NCBI RefSeq assembly: GCF_019397265.1
Contig: NZ_CP068985.1
Span: 4,320,501 to 4,384,500 of the forward strand
Direction of reading: 5' to 3'
From: Nonomuraea coxensis DSM 45129
GTDB lineage: Bacteria > Actinomycetota > Actinomycetes > Streptosporangiales > Streptosporangiaceae
Length of the DNA stretch: 64,000 nt
Below are positions 33,768-42,336 of the stretch, one piece after another. Every line of letters begins with the position of its first letter. Within the stretch, counting starts at the first letter, position 1. The translations under genes and the position numbers were made by a program. The notes under the pieces were generated by a model. It saw only the letters and a list, made by a program, of their open reading frames with translations. It ran no database searches and was not told the origin of the DNA.

Positions 33768-36200
33768 CTAGTTATGCGCCTGGACCGAGCCGTGCGCCAG
33801 TTCCTGGGGGCGCGCGGCGTCCAGGTCGTAGCTCGCTCCCTCGACGTTGTCGTAGTCCACCGGCGAACCGGGATAGGCGCCCGCCGACAGCGGCCAGACG
33901 ACCACCCGGAACGCGCCGGGCGAGCCGTCGTAGGCGTAGGCGACGAAGCCGCGGCCGTCCGAGGTCTCGCCCTTGAAGGCGATCTTGTCGTCCGGCGTGA
34001 CGACCAGCCACTCCAGCGACGCCGAGTCCACGTCGATGCCCTGCTGCACCCGGTAGGAGAGCTTGCCGTTCGACGGGGCGGGGCCCTCGTCGTGCGGCAG
34101 GTACTTCGGGTTGAACTGCAGGTGCGCCCTGCCGTCCGGGGTGTCGAGCTGGCCGCCCGCGGTGGCGAACCCGGCGTCCGGATCGTAGACGATCACCATG
34201 ACGTCCTGGAGATCGGTGCCGGTGTCGTCGTCGGTGACCTCGGTCTTGATCGTGTACATGCCCGGGTGGGCGTAGGTGTGCGTGTTCTCGCAGGTCAGGT
34301 CGGCTCCGGCGTAGGTGCTGCTGGTGCCGTCGTCCCAGTCGGTCACGCAGGTGTGGGTGTCGTTGGCGCCCGGCTCGCTGTAGACGGCCTGCAGCTTGAC
34401 CGGGGCGCCCGCGCGGAACACCTGCCACGGCCGGGGCTGGTGGATGCCCGGCGTGTCCGGGGGAGTGGCGGGTTCGTCGTCGGCCGCCGCGATCAGCGGG
34501 CGCGCGCCCATGGCCGGTGCGACGTTGCTGAGCCGTACCGTCGCGCTGTCGCTCACCGCCGGGTTGATCCCGTCGCCGGCCGTCAGCGTCGCGGTGAACG
34601 TGCCGTCGTCGGTGCAGGCCACCGAGGTGGCGCCGCTGCTGGCGTTGGCGAAGGAGCAGGTCGCGCCCGGGTCCACGCCGGGACCGGGGGTGAAGCTCCA
34701 GCTCACGTTCGGCGTGCCGGACTCGGGGTCGCTGGCGCTGCCCTGGAGCGCGACGAACGCGCCCTCGTCGCCGGAGACGTCCGGCCCGGCGTTGACGGTC
34801 GGCGGCAGGTTGACCGGCGGAGGGCCGCCACCGCCCGGAGGCTCGTCCTCGTCCGGCGGCACGGCCTCGCACGCGTCGGAACCCTCCGGCGGGGTGTCCT
34901 TGATGTGCACGTAGAAGCCGTCGGAGTGGTAGAGGATCCGGTCGTCGCGGTAGTACCGCTTGAGCGCGTTGCCCGCGCACCCGTTCACGGTCTTCTGCAC
35001 GCCGAGGACGGAGAAGTCCCAGTTGGGGTTGGACGCGCCCTCAACGGTGGTCGCGAAGGGGTACTCGTCGCACTCCTGCCCCTTGGAGGTGTCGTAGTCG
35101 CTCTTGGGGATCCGCGCGCACGCCCTGTCCTTCTCGCGGCCGTTCGCGTTCCAGACCGGCCCGTTGTACGGCACGCGGTGCAGCGCGAACAGATCGTCCC
35201 GGTTGCCGGCGACGAACTTGCCCGGGATCAGCTTGGCCGTGTCCTGCTTGGGATAGGTCTGCCACGGCTGCCCGTCCCGCAGGCAGAACGGCTCGGCCTG
35301 CGCGCACTGGATGTGCCTGGCCACCTCGGCGACCCTGGTGTCCTGGACCGAGTACTGCAGGTGCGGGATCACGTCGTCGAAGATGCACGCGCCGCGCCGC
35401 ATCTTGCCGAAGTAGTCGGCCGAGTCGCAGCGGATGTTGTGCTTCTCGGCCGGCAGCCCCGGCAGCGTGACGTTCCAGGAGTCGATGATGTAGCCGTCGA
35501 AGGCCCAGGTGTGCCTGGCGATCTGGTCGGTGCCCGCGGTCGGCAGCGAGGTGATCGACCAGGAGGTCCAGCCGTCGTCCCAGTCCTTGAGCTGCTTGCC
35601 GGTGTGGGCGTAGTTCTGCTCGCAGCCGCTGGAGCCGCCCAGGCAGCTGATGCGCTGGTAGAGCATGGATTCCGGCCGGATGTAGCCCTTGGTCGTGGGC
35701 CAGTAGACGGCCTTGCCGGCCTTGAAGAAGACGGTCACGCCGCGGGTGCGGTCGTCGCGGCCGTAGGCGACGGCGTCGAAGTCCATGGTGACCGTGGACA
35801 TCAGCCGGCCGGCGACGACGCGGCCCGCGGAGATCTGGTACCGCTGGCACCACATCCACCGGTTGTAGACCCGGCCGGTGGAGTCCTTGGCGTCGTCGCT
35901 GTCGAGGCAGTCCTCGACCTCGGGCCCGGTGGGCTCGGCCGGCGGGGTGCGCGGCCCGGAGGCGGCCGCGGTGGCGAAGGGGTCACGGTAGGTCAGGTCG
36001 GGCTCGCGACCCCCGGTCTTCCTGAGGTCGGACTCGACCCCGAGCTCGCCCTGGTCGTCGATGGTGAGCTTGCCGGTGTAGGAGAGGGCTCCCGCTTCCT
36101 GCTGGGGCGGCGGCTCTGCCTGGGCCGGGCTCACGTGGAGCGGCACGGCCAGGATCAGAGCCATCGGTAAGCAGAGCAGGACACGCCGAAGTCGGCTCAT
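33768..36200 (-). CDS. Secreted NucA/NucB-type deoxyribonuclease with PKD domains
   Basis: 810 aa. The signal peptide MSRLRRVLLCLPMALILAV ends near SPAQA-EP. The first 300 residues hold a Cys-containing beta-rich domain. About residues 370-455 fit NucA/NucB: QECDEYPFATTVEGA, with the DEYPFA catalytic motif, then GNALKRYYRDDRILY. A Pro/Gly linker leads to two PKD-like domains (VNAGPDVSGDEGAFVALQGSA and the region with DWDDGTSS...THTYAHPGMYTIKTEV) and a C-terminal beta domain. Secreted nuclease, substrate-tethering by PKD. ATG 36200 lies 9 nt from GGGGAG; ATG 36206 is an alternative. Confidence 0.78.
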   Translation of the reverse strand: MSRLRRVLLCLPMALILAVPLHVSPAQAEPPPQQEAGALSYTGKLTIDDQGELGVESDLRKTGGREPDLTYRDPFATAAASGPRTPPAEPTGPEVEDCLDSDDAKDSTGRVYNRWMWCQRYQISAGRVVAGRLMSTVTMDFDAVAYGRDDRTRGVTVFFKAGKAVYWPTTKGYIRPESMLYQRISCLGGSSGCEQNYAHTGKQLKDWDDGWTSWSITSLPTAGTDQIARHTWAFDGYIIDSWNVTLPGLPAEKHNIRCDSADYFGKMRRGACIFDDVIPHLQYSVQDTRVAEVARHIQCAQAEPFCLRDGQPWQTYPKQDTAKLIPGKFVAGNRDDLFALHRVPYNGPVWNANGREKDRACARIPKSDYDTSKGQECDEYPFATTVEGASNPNWDFSVLGVQKTVNGCAGNALKRYYRDDRILYHSDGFYVHIKDTPPEGSDACEAVPPDEDEPPGGGGPPPVNLPPTVNAGPDVSGDEGAFVALQGSASDPESGTPNVSWSFTPGPGVDPGATCSFANASSGATSVACTDDGTFTATLTAGDGINPAVSDSATVRLSNVAPAMGARPLIAAADDEPATPPDTPGIHQPRPWQVFRAGAPVKLQAVYSEPGANDTHTCVTDWDDGTSSTYAGADLTCENTHTYAHPGMYTIKTEVTDDDTGTDLQDVMVIVYDPDAGFATAGGQLDTPDGRAHLQFNPKYLPHDEGPAPSNGKLSYRVQQGIDVDSASLEWLVVTPDDKIAFKGETSDGRGFVAYAYDGSPGAFRVVVWPLSAGAYPGSPVDYDNVEGASYDLDAARPQELAHGSVQAHN

Positions 36201-36350
36201 GAACATGTACTCCCCGTAACAGAAGAGCGGCCGGGAAACGCGACCGCCGCTCGCGAGCGTACGACGACATGTCATGAATCGCCAGGATCGATTGTCAAAC
36301 GTGACCGCTCGTCCGGGTGAGGCGGCGGGAGCCGCGACGGCTCGCCGGGG

Positions 36351-37001
36351 TCAACCGGCCGAGCTCGCCGACCTGGCCTCCTCGACGCTCTTGCGCAACG
36401 CGGCCGCGATCGGCTCGACGGGCGCCCACAACTGCTGGATCCGGTCCTGGCGCTGCCGCAGCTCCCGCCAGGACGGGACCACCGTCGCGAGCTTGGCCGC
36501 CGTGGCCAGCGCCGCCAGGACGCGGACGTCCACGTCCAGCCGGCCGACCGGCTGCCCGCCGCGGATGGCCCGGCCGACGCGCTCGGCCAGCCTGCGCGAC
36601 AGGTACGCCTTGCGCGGCGTGATCCGCTCCACCGGGAACAGCAGGACCCGGCGCCGCTCCACCCTGATCATCCGGGCGGCCGCCAGCTCGTCGCGTACGA
36701 TGCCGACCGCCTTGCCGTGGTCCTTCTGCACCCACCGCCGCCACGAGCGGGGCGGCGAGGCCGAGATCTGCTCCCAGACCACGGCCCGCAAGGAACCCGG
36801 CTCGGCGGCCGGGGCGGTGAGAGGCCGCGCCTTGCCCGACTCGTCCGCCAGGTTGCCCGCCAGCAGCAACTCGGCGAGGGCGGCGGCGCGCAGCAGGCAG
36901 CCCAGCTCGCGCCGCTGGGGCAGCCGCTCCTTCCGCAGGTCGAAGGCCAGCAGGAAGGCCGACCGGGGCAGTGACTCACCCTGCTTCACTCGCGTCTCCA
37001 T
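36351..37001 (-). CDS. GPP34 (GOLPH3/Vps74-like) phosphoprotein family
   Basis: 216 aa. AFLLAFDLRKERLPQRRELGCLLRAAALAELLLAGNLADESGKARPL matches the start of GPP34 proteins, and the later LLFPVERITPRKAYLSRRLAERVGRAI the middle. Eukaryotic homologues bind phosphatidylinositol-4-phosphate; bacterial ones are widespread in actinobacteria with unknown role. The ATG at 37001 lies inside the end of the ribbon-helix-helix gene (26-nt overlap). Third gene of the SPFH operon, suggesting membrane-linked function. Confidence 0.82.
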   Translation of the reverse strand: METRVKQGESLPRSAFLLAFDLRKERLPQRRELGCLLRAAALAELLLAGNLADESGKARPLTAPAAEPGSLRAVVWEQISASPPRSWRRWVQKDHGKAVGIVRDELAAARMIRVERRRVLLFPVERITPRKAYLSRRLAERVGRAIRGGQPVGRLDVDVRVLAALATAAKLATVVPSWRELRQRQDRIQQLWAPVEPIAAALRKSVEEARSASSAG

Positions 37002-37260
37002 CCGCCCGCTCCCGTTCTTCGTCTTCCTGATCCGGGCCGTCCCCTGCGTCGTCCCCTGCGTCGTCCTCGGGCGCCTTCCTCGGCCGTCCGCGCGGGCGCA
37101 TCCGCCCCACCCCGTCAGGCAGCCGCCCGGCCTCGGCAAGGGCCCGGCGCAGCAGGAACTCGATCTGGGAGTTCGTGCTGCGCAGCTCGTCGGACGCCCA
37201 CCTGGCCAGCGCGTCGTGAACCACCGGGTCAAGCCGCAGCAGGATCTTCTTCCGCTCCAC
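36976..37260 (-). CDS. Ribbon-helix-helix (Arc-type) DNA-binding protein
   Basis: 94 aa. The N-terminal 45 residues MERKKILLRLDPVVHDALARWASDELRSTNSQIEFLLRRALAEAG are a typical Arc/CopG ribbon-helix-helix. The C-terminal half is charged and low complexity (RPRGRPRKAPEDDAGDDAG, an AT-hook-like RGRPRK followed by acidic repeats). GTG start at 37260, 5 nt after the SPFH stop. It is a candidate regulator of the operon through the palindrome at 38253-38266. Confidence 0.8.
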   Translation of the reverse strand: MERKKILLRLDPVVHDALARWASDELRSTNSQIEFLLRRALAEAGRLPDGVGRMRPRGRPRKAPEDDAGDDAGDGPDQEDEERERADGDASEAG

Positions 37261-37265
37261 GGTGA

Positions 37266-38216
37266 TTACTGGTAGAGCGTGCCCGTGTTGACCACGGGCT
37301 GCGTGTCGCGGTCACCCACCAGCACCACGAGCAGGTTGCTCACCATGGCCGCCTTGCGCTCCTCGTCCAGCTCGACCACGTCGTGCTCGGCGAGCCTGGC
37401 CAGGGCCATCTCCACCATGCCGACCGCCCCCTCGACGATCCGCTGCCGGGCCGCCACCACCGCGCCCGCCTGCTGGCGGCGCAGCATGGCGTGGGCGATC
37501 TCGGGCGCGTACGCCAGGTGGATGATGCGCGACTCGATGACCTTGACCCCGGCGGACGCCACCCGGGCCGCGATCTCCGTGGACAGCCGCTCGTTGATCT
37601 CGTCGGCGTTGTCCCGCAGGGACAGCCTGGGCTCGCCGTGCGCGTCGTACGGATAGCTGCCCGCGATGTGCCGCACGGCCGTCTCCGCCTGGATGGCCAC
37701 GAACTCCACGAAGTCGTCCACCTCGAACACCGCCTGCGCGGTGTCCTCCACCTGCCAGACCACCACGGTCGCGATCTGGATCGGGTTGCCGTCCGCGTCG
37801 TTGACCTTCGTCACGTCCGTCTCGTGGTTGCGGATCCTCGTCGAGACCCGCCGGCGCACCGTGATCGGGTTGACCCACTGGAAGCCGGGGGTGCGCAGGG
37901 TGCCGACGTACCGGCCGAGCAGCTGCACCACCCTGGCCTCGCCCGGCGCCACCGCGGTGAGGCCGAAGTACAGGAAGAACCCGAGCAGGATCATCAGGAT
38001 GCTCACGACGGTCACCCACACGCCGCCCTGCCCGGCCCCCGAGGCGAGCATGACGATCCCCGCGACGAGCAGCGCGATCCCGGCCAGGGCCAGCGCCGTC
38101 GCCACTCCCATCATCACGAACCCGTTGGCCGCCCGCACCGGGCGCTCGCCCGTGCGCGGCGCGGGCATGTCCACGACGGCGGCCTCAAGCGTGGCCTGGC
38201 CCGATGTGTTCGTCAT
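37266..38216 (-). CDS. SPFH/Band 7 membrane protein
   Basis: 316 aa. Two membrane helices (VMMGVATALALAGIALLVAGIVMLA and VWVTVVSILMILLGFFLYFGLTAV) precede the SPFH domain: GEARVVQLLGRYVGTLRTPGFQWVNP, then IATVVVWQVEDTAQAVFEVDDFVEFVAIQAETAVRHIAG and SAGVKVIESRIIHLAYAPEIAHAMLRRQQA. This is the stomatin/flotillin-like scaffold class with YtfJ-like layout. GAAGGGAC precedes the ATG at 38216. First gene of SPFH-RHH-GPP34. Confidence 0.92.
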   Translation of the reverse strand: MTNTSGQATLEAAVVDMPAPRTGERPVRAANGFVMMGVATALALAGIALLVAGIVMLASGAGQGGVWVTVVSILMILLGFFLYFGLTAVAPGEARVVQLLGRYVGTLRTPGFQWVNPITVRRRVSTRIRNHETDVTKVNDADGNPIQIATVVVWQVEDTAQAVFEVDDFVEFVAIQAETAVRHIAGSYPYDAHGEPRLSLRDNADEINERLSTEIAARVASAGVKVIESRIIHLAYAPEIAHAMLRRQQAGAVVAARQRIVEGAVGMVEMALARLAEHDVVELDEERKAAMVSNLLVVLVGDRDTQPVVNTGTLYQ

Positions 38217-38252
38217 CGTCCGTCCCTTCTGGATGACTTCATTCTGCTATCT

Positions 38253-38266
38253 AAGTGATATCACTT
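38253..38266. promoter_or_regulatory. Perfect 14-bp palindrome in the SPFH promoter
   Basis: AAGTGATATCACTT, followed by T-tract, in an AT-rich pocket 37 nt upstream of the SPFH start. It also contains the stop codon of the micro-ORF ending at 38261. Strong operator candidate. Confidence 0.6.
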
Positions 38267-38368
38267 TTTGGAGGACGATGCGAGGCCCGTTCTCAGGAGC
38301 GCCGCGACCCCGCCCGCGACGGTGGAGCACTCGAAGATGTCCGCGTGCGGGCAGGGCTCCCGCGTCAC
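38261..38368 (-). CDS. Micro-ORF (35 aa) coupled to the small membrane protein
   Basis: GTG at 38368 overlaps the stop of the preceding 29-aa ORF as GTGA. It reads VTREPCPHADIFECSTVAGG and ends in LLRTGLASSSKK. Third positions are almost all G/C over the first 27 codons, as in real genes of this region. It has two Cys and no known family. The stop lies in the operator palindrome. Could be chance, since the frame is short. Confidence 0.4.
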   Translation of the reverse strand: MTREPCPHADIFECSTVAGGVAALLRTGLASSSKK

Positions 38369-38454
38369 TTCTTCGGCCGGGCGATGAACGTGGTGATGAC
38401 CACGGTGACAGCGAAGATCACGGAGACGATGACGATCGCGAGGGGCCAGTCCAT
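38365..38454 (-). CDS. Small single-pass membrane protein (29 aa)
   Basis: ATG at 38454 has GGAGGGAGG at 5-6 nt, one of the strongest ribosome sites of the window. The peptide MDWPLAIVIVSVIFAVTVV continues to ITTFIARPKK: one membrane helix and a basic C-terminus, N-out/C-in by the positive-inside rule. It overlaps the end of the ABC permease gene by 37 nt in another frame, so it is the last or second-last member of the exporter operon. Probably an accessory subunit. Confidence 0.65.
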   Translation of the reverse strand: MDWPLAIVIVSVIFAVTVVITTFIARPKK

Positions 38455-40127
38455 GGCGGCCTCCCTCCATCCGAGCCTTGCATCTCCAGCTCATTCCGCC
38501 GGCGTGCTCGGCGCCAGAGGCGAAAGTCCCGGCTGCCCGAAGACCTCCGGCACCGCCGCAGCGGGCCGGCTCCGCGCCGGGCGTCCACGACGGCGAGCAC
38601 CGCGAGCCCGCCCAGCGTCCAGGCCGCCACCATGGCGAGGTCCGTCCATGGCCACGGCCGTCCCGCCGGATCCAGCACGGCGAGGATCGCGTGAGACACG
38701 TGTCTGAGCGGGAAGACGTCACCGACCGTGCGCAGCGCGCCGGGGAGTTCGCCCCCGACGACGAACACGTCCGAGACGAAGGCCAGCGGCAGGAACGTGC
38801 CGAGAGTGATCGCGTTGACCGTCTGCTGGTTGCTCGCGAACGCCACCACGACAGCCCCGAGGACGGTGAAACAGGCCGCCCCGAGAGCCGTCGCGGCGAG
38901 GATCCCGGGAACCGCGCGGGGCTCGATCCTGACGTCGTAGCCGAGCACCGCCACCAGCGCCAGCACGGCGGTGGTGGCGAGGGTGACCAGCAGCGCGGTG
39001 GTGAGGTGGCCGGCGTGGTAGGCCCAGCGCGGCAGGGGAGTGCCGGCCAGCCGCTTCAGCACGCCGCGCTCACGGTCACCGGCGGTCGCCTCGGCGATGT
39101 TGACGTAGGAGGCCACGCCCACCGTGTACGTGATCATGGCGGCGAGCATGAAGACCGGCAGCCGCACCCCTGAGACCCGGGCGTCGGCGAAGATCAGCGA
39201 GATCAGGGCGAGAAGCAGCACCGGCAGGATCACCGTGAAGAACGCCGTGGACAGGTCGCGGCGCAGCCGGACCAGCGCGTGACCGGCTTGGGCGGCCAGA
39301 AGCCGCCACGGCGAGGGGCGCCCCTGGGACCGGGCACGCCGCTCCCGGGCCGTGCCGGCCGTCCGGGTGCGTGCCGCTGGCCGTTCCCAGCGGAATCGCC
39401 GGACGGCCAGCGCCGCGCCACCGATCCCCCAGAGCAGCAGCACCGCCAGATGATCGGGGTAGAGACCCGCTCCGGTGAGGAACGGATTCATGGCGTCGCG
39501 CACGGCGTGGGCCAGATGCCGCAGGGGGAAGATCCAGCCGATGGCGTCCAGCCAGGCGGGCAGCCGGGCGCCGACGAGGATGACGTCGGAGATGAACGCC
39601 AGCCCCAGCAGCAGGCCGGTGCCGAGCAGCTGCACCGCCGCCGCGCTGCGCACCAGCGCGACCACGGCGAAGCCGAGCGCGGTGAAGCACGCCGCCCCGA
39701 TCAGCAGGGTGAGCAGCAGCGCGGGCAGCGTACGCCAGACCGGCTGCACGTCGTAGAAGACGACACCCACGGCCAGCAGCACGGCGACGGTCACCGACGC
39801 GATCACCAGCGACGCCCCGGCCAGCCCCGCGAGGACCGCCGAGGCGGGCACCGGCGTGCCGCGCAGCCGCTTGAGCCAGCCGCGGTCGCGCAGGTCGGCC
39901 AGGCGGATGGCCAGCGCGCCGAAACAGCCCTGGGCGACGCCGAACACCGCCATCACCGGGACGACGAACTGCATCACCCGCACGCCCGACCCGGGCTGGA
40001 CCACCTGGTTGCCCACCGCGGCGCCGACGATCACCGTCATCAGCAGGGGTATCGCGACCGTGAAGACGGCCGCCATCGGCGTGCGGACGAAGGAGAGGGT
40101 CTCGTGCCGGACCAGCCGCCCGATCAT
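38418..40127 (-). CDS. ABC-2 permease, two permease halves fused
   Basis: 569 aa with two homologous halves of about 240 residues, each with six helices and the ABC-2 motifs (ADLRDRGWLKRLRGTPVPASAVLAG and AGDRERGVLKRLAGTPLPRWAYHAG; WIFPLRHLAHAVRDAMNP and DVFPLRHVSHAILAVLDP). This makes a complete exporter membrane unit in one chain. The last 45 residues (after VDARRGAGPLRR) are Arg/Ser rich and not family-like, which may reflect a recent frameshift or read-through. The start overlaps the ATPase stop (ATGA). Confidence 0.9.
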   Translation of the reverse strand: MIGRLVRHETLSFVRTPMAAVFTVAIPLLMTVIVGAAVGNQVVQPGSGVRVMQFVVPVMAVFGVAQGCFGALAIRLADLRDRGWLKRLRGTPVPASAVLAGLAGASLVIASVTVAVLLAVGVVFYDVQPVWRTLPALLLTLLIGAACFTALGFAVVALVRSAAAVQLLGTGLLLGLAFISDVILVGARLPAWLDAIGWIFPLRHLAHAVRDAMNPFLTGAGLYPDHLAVLLLWGIGGAALAVRRFRWERPAARTRTAGTARERRARSQGRPSPWRLLAAQAGHALVRLRRDLSTAFFTVILPVLLLALISLIFADARVSGVRLPVFMLAAMITYTVGVASYVNIAEATAGDRERGVLKRLAGTPLPRWAYHAGHLTTALLVTLATTAVLALVAVLGYDVRIEPRAVPGILAATALGAACFTVLGAVVVAFASNQQTVNAITLGTFLPLAFVSDVFVVGGELPGALRTVGDVFPLRHVSHAILAVLDPAGRPWPWTDLAMVAAWTLGGLAVLAVVDARRGAGPLRRCRRSSGSRDFRLWRRARRRNELEMQGSDGGRPPWTGPSRSSSSP

Positions 40128-41026
40128 GACGTCGCCTCCTCCACCAGGTCGAGATAGACGTCCTCCAGGGACGGCCGGGCCAGCGACAGCGAGGTCAGCT
40201 CGGTGCCGCGCTCCAGCGCCCAGCCGGTCAGGGCGTGCATGTCGCGGGCGGGGTGCCTGGTCGCGACCGACACCGCCGTACCGCGCACCTCGGCCTCGCC
40301 GGTGAGGGGCGGCAGGTCGGCGACGGCCGTGCCCTCGGGCAGGCGGAACGACAGCACGCTGGTGCGCTCGGCCGCGATGAGCGTGTCCGGCGCGCCGGCG
40401 GCGACCACGCGGCCCGCCCGCAGCACGGCGACCTGGTCGGCCAGTTGCTGGGCCTCGTCCATGTAGTGGGTGGTGAGCAGGATCGTGGTGCCGGACGAGC
40501 GCAGGCCGTCGATCAGCTCCCAGGCGTGGTGCCGGGCCGAGGGGTCGAAGCCGGTGGTGGGCTCGTCCAGGAACAGCAACTCCGGACGGCCGACGAGGCC
40601 GAGCGCCAGGTCCAGGCGGCGGCGCTGCCCTCCGGAGAGCGTGCGTACCCGGGCGTCGCGTTTGTCCTTGAGCCCGGTCCGCTCGATGACCTCGTCCGGG
40701 CCGTAGGGGTGCGGGTAGAAGCCGGCGTACAGCCGGACCAGTTCGAAGACGGAGAACTCCTCCTCGAACCCGGCCTCCTGCAGCACGACCCCGATGCGCT
40801 CACGGTAGGCCCGCCCGCCGGTGGCCGGGTCGAAGCCCAGCACGGACACCCGACCGGCGTCGCGCTCCCGGTGCCCTTCCAGGATCTCCACGATGGTGGT
40901 CTTGCCCGCGCCGTTCGGCCCGAGCAGCGCGAACACCTCTCCCCGCTCGACGGTGAAGCTCACCCCGTCCACGGCCTTCACTGTCCCGTACTGTTTGTGC
41001 AGTCCCTCGACGATCATCGCTGACAT
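40124..41026 (-). CDS. ABC exporter ATP-binding protein (DrrA-like)
   Basis: 300 aa. Walker A GPNGAGKTTIVEILEGHRERDAGRVSVLGFDP, Q-loop VVLQEAGFEEEFSVFELVRLYAGFY, signature LSGGQRRRLDLALGL, Walker B LLFLDEPTTGFDP, and H-loop LLTTHYMDEAQQLAD. The C-terminal domain has LEDVYLDLVEEA as in DrrA/CcmA drug exporters. ATG 41026 has GGGCAGCGAC upstream (weak). Coupled to the fused permease. Confidence 0.93.
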   Translation of the reverse strand: MSAMIVEGLHKQYGTVKAVDGVSFTVERGEVFALLGPNGAGKTTIVEILEGHRERDAGRVSVLGFDPATGGRAYRERIGVVLQEAGFEEEFSVFELVRLYAGFYPHPYGPDEVIERTGLKDKRDARVRTLSGGQRRRLDLALGLVGRPELLFLDEPTTGFDPSARHHAWELIDGLRSSGTTILLTTHYMDEAQQLADQVAVLRAGRVVAAGAPDTLIAAERTSVLSFRLPEGTAVADLPPLTGEAEVRGTAVSVATRHPARDMHALTGWALERGTELTSLSLARPSLEDVYLDLVEEATS

Positions 41027-41119
41027 GTCGCTGCCCTCCGTCCACCCTTCAGCGTCATCCGCCGCGACCGGGCCGGGCAGGGCCGAAAGGCCCTACTGCG
41101 GGGGCCTTGCCGCCGCTCC

Positions 41120-41722
41120 TCAGCCTTGGGCTTCCTGCCGCGCCTTGGCGTAGTGGCGGGCGGCTCGCGCTCGGTTGCCGCAGCCGGCTGAGCACCACTC
41201 GCGCCGTGGGGTGTCGCGGACGAAGTACAGCACGCAGCCGGGGCCGGGGCAGGCGCGCAGGTCATGGCGGAGCGGTCCGGCGAACAGGGCGACGGCTTCC
41301 TCGGCCAGTGCCGCGACGGCGGCCGCGACGGGCCGGCCCGTGGTGCGGACCGTCATGTGCGGTTCAGGGGCGGTACGCAACTCGCGCCATCGCGGGGCCT
41401 GCCGCGCGCGGCGGTTGAGGGTCGCCACAGCGGCCGGATCGGGGTCACGGCCATCGACGGTCGCGACGGTCAGGGTCCGGACGGCGTCCCGGAGCTCCCG
41501 GGCGACGCGCAGGTCGCTGTCGTTCACCTCGCGCAGGTCGGCGTCGGTGAGCGGGACCGCCAGGCGTGGGCGCATGTCGCGCAGCCACGCGGCCAGGTGC
41601 TCGGCGTTCTGGAGGCCGTCCATGGGACGGCCTCTGACCGCGTACGAGGTGTTGCCGAGTTCGATCGGCGGCGGTTCGCCGAGGAGCGGGGCGCCGCCGC
41701 TTGCAAGGTGAGCCACATCCAC
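41120..41722 (-). CDS. CGNR zinc-finger regulator
   Basis: 200 aa. The N-terminal ABATE-type domain (about 1-140; LGNTSYAVRGRPMDGLQNAEHLAAWL) precedes the C-terminal CGNR zinc finger: CPGPGCVLYFVRDTPRREWCSAGCGNRARAARHYAKAR with four Cys and the CGNR sequence. These proteins are transcription regulators that sense stress or metabolites. It is divergent from the VOC/oxidoreductase/ferredoxin operon, with four TAACG-type repeats between, so it probably controls both. Confidence 0.88.
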   Translation of the reverse strand: MDVAHLASGGAPLLGEPPPIELGNTSYAVRGRPMDGLQNAEHLAAWLRDMRPRLAVPLTDADLREVNDSDLRVARELRDAVRTLTVATVDGRDPDPAAVATLNRRARQAPRWRELRTAPEPHMTVRTTGRPVAAAVAALAEEAVALFAGPLRHDLRACPGPGCVLYFVRDTPRREWCSAGCGNRARAARHYAKARQEAQG

Positions 41723-41723
41723 C

Positions 41724-41759
41724 TTTCTAACGGTACCGCCGAGTTGACACCGTTAGAAA
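41724..41759. promoter_or_regulatory. CGNR-gene operator, proximal pair
   Basis: TTTCTAACGGT (41724-41734) and ACCGTTAGAAA (41749-41759): perfect 11-bp inverted repeat, 14-nt spacer, directly upstream of the leftward CGNR start. Confidence 0.75.
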
Positions 41760-41770
41760 CCCCTGCCATT

Positions 41771-41807
41771 GTTTCTAACGCCAAGACGGGCAACAATCCG
41801 TTAGATA
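41771..41807. promoter_or_regulatory. CGNR-gene operator, distal pair
   Basis: GTTTCTAACG (41771-41780) and CCGTTAGATA (41798-41807) repeat the same half site in inverted orientation, nearer to the rightward VOC gene. Two operator pairs thus cover both divergent promoters. Confidence 0.7.
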
Positions 41808-41826
41808 TCGGAATCTGGAGATTCGT

Positions 41827-42279
41827 ATGAGCACCCCGGCCCTGCAGACCGGACACGTCGGCCTGAACGTGACCGACCTGGCGCGTTCCACCGCCTTCTA
41901 CCACCAGGTCTTCGCCTTCGAGACCCTGGCCGAGCAGACCGACGGCGACCGCAGGTTCGCCCTCCTCGGCCGCGACGGCACCCTCGTGGTGGCGCTGTGG
42001 CAGCAGAGCGGCGGAACCTTCCCCACGGATCGCCCCGGACTGCACCACCTGTCGTTCCAGGTGCCCGACATCGAGGCGGTCCGCCGCTACGAGGCCGTCC
42101 TGCGGGACCTCGGCGTGCAGTTCGCCTACGACGGGATCGTCCCGCACGGCGAGGGCGCGTCCTCCGGCGGCATCTTCTTCAGCGACCCGGACGGCATCCG
42201 CCTGGAGATCTACGCGCCGACCGGCGCCGACACCGCGCAGGCGCCCGTCCAGGGCGCCCCCACCTGCGGCTTCTTCTAA
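41827..42279 (+). CDS. VOC-family (glyoxalase/dioxygenase-like) protein
   Basis: 150 aa, single VOC domain. TGHVGLNVTDLARSTAFYHQVFAFE starts the first beta-alpha unit; GLHHLSFQVPDIEAVRRYEAVLRDLG and FFSDPDGIRLEIYAP close it, with His in GHVGL/HHLSF and Glu in LEIYAP as metal ligands. GGAG precedes the ATG. First gene of the operon under the CGNR operators. Confidence 0.88.
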   Translation: MSTPALQTGHVGLNVTDLARSTAFYHQVFAFETLAEQTDGDRRFALLGRDGTLVVALWQQSGGTFPTDRPGLHHLSFQVPDIEAVRRYEAVLRDLGVQFAYDGIVPHGEGASSGGIFFSDPDGIRLEIYAPTGADTAQAPVQGAPTCGFF

Positions 42280-42336
42280 ACAGACCGCCCGGGCCGCGTG
42301 CCGCGGCCCGGGCCCGCCACGGAGAGGGGATCACCC

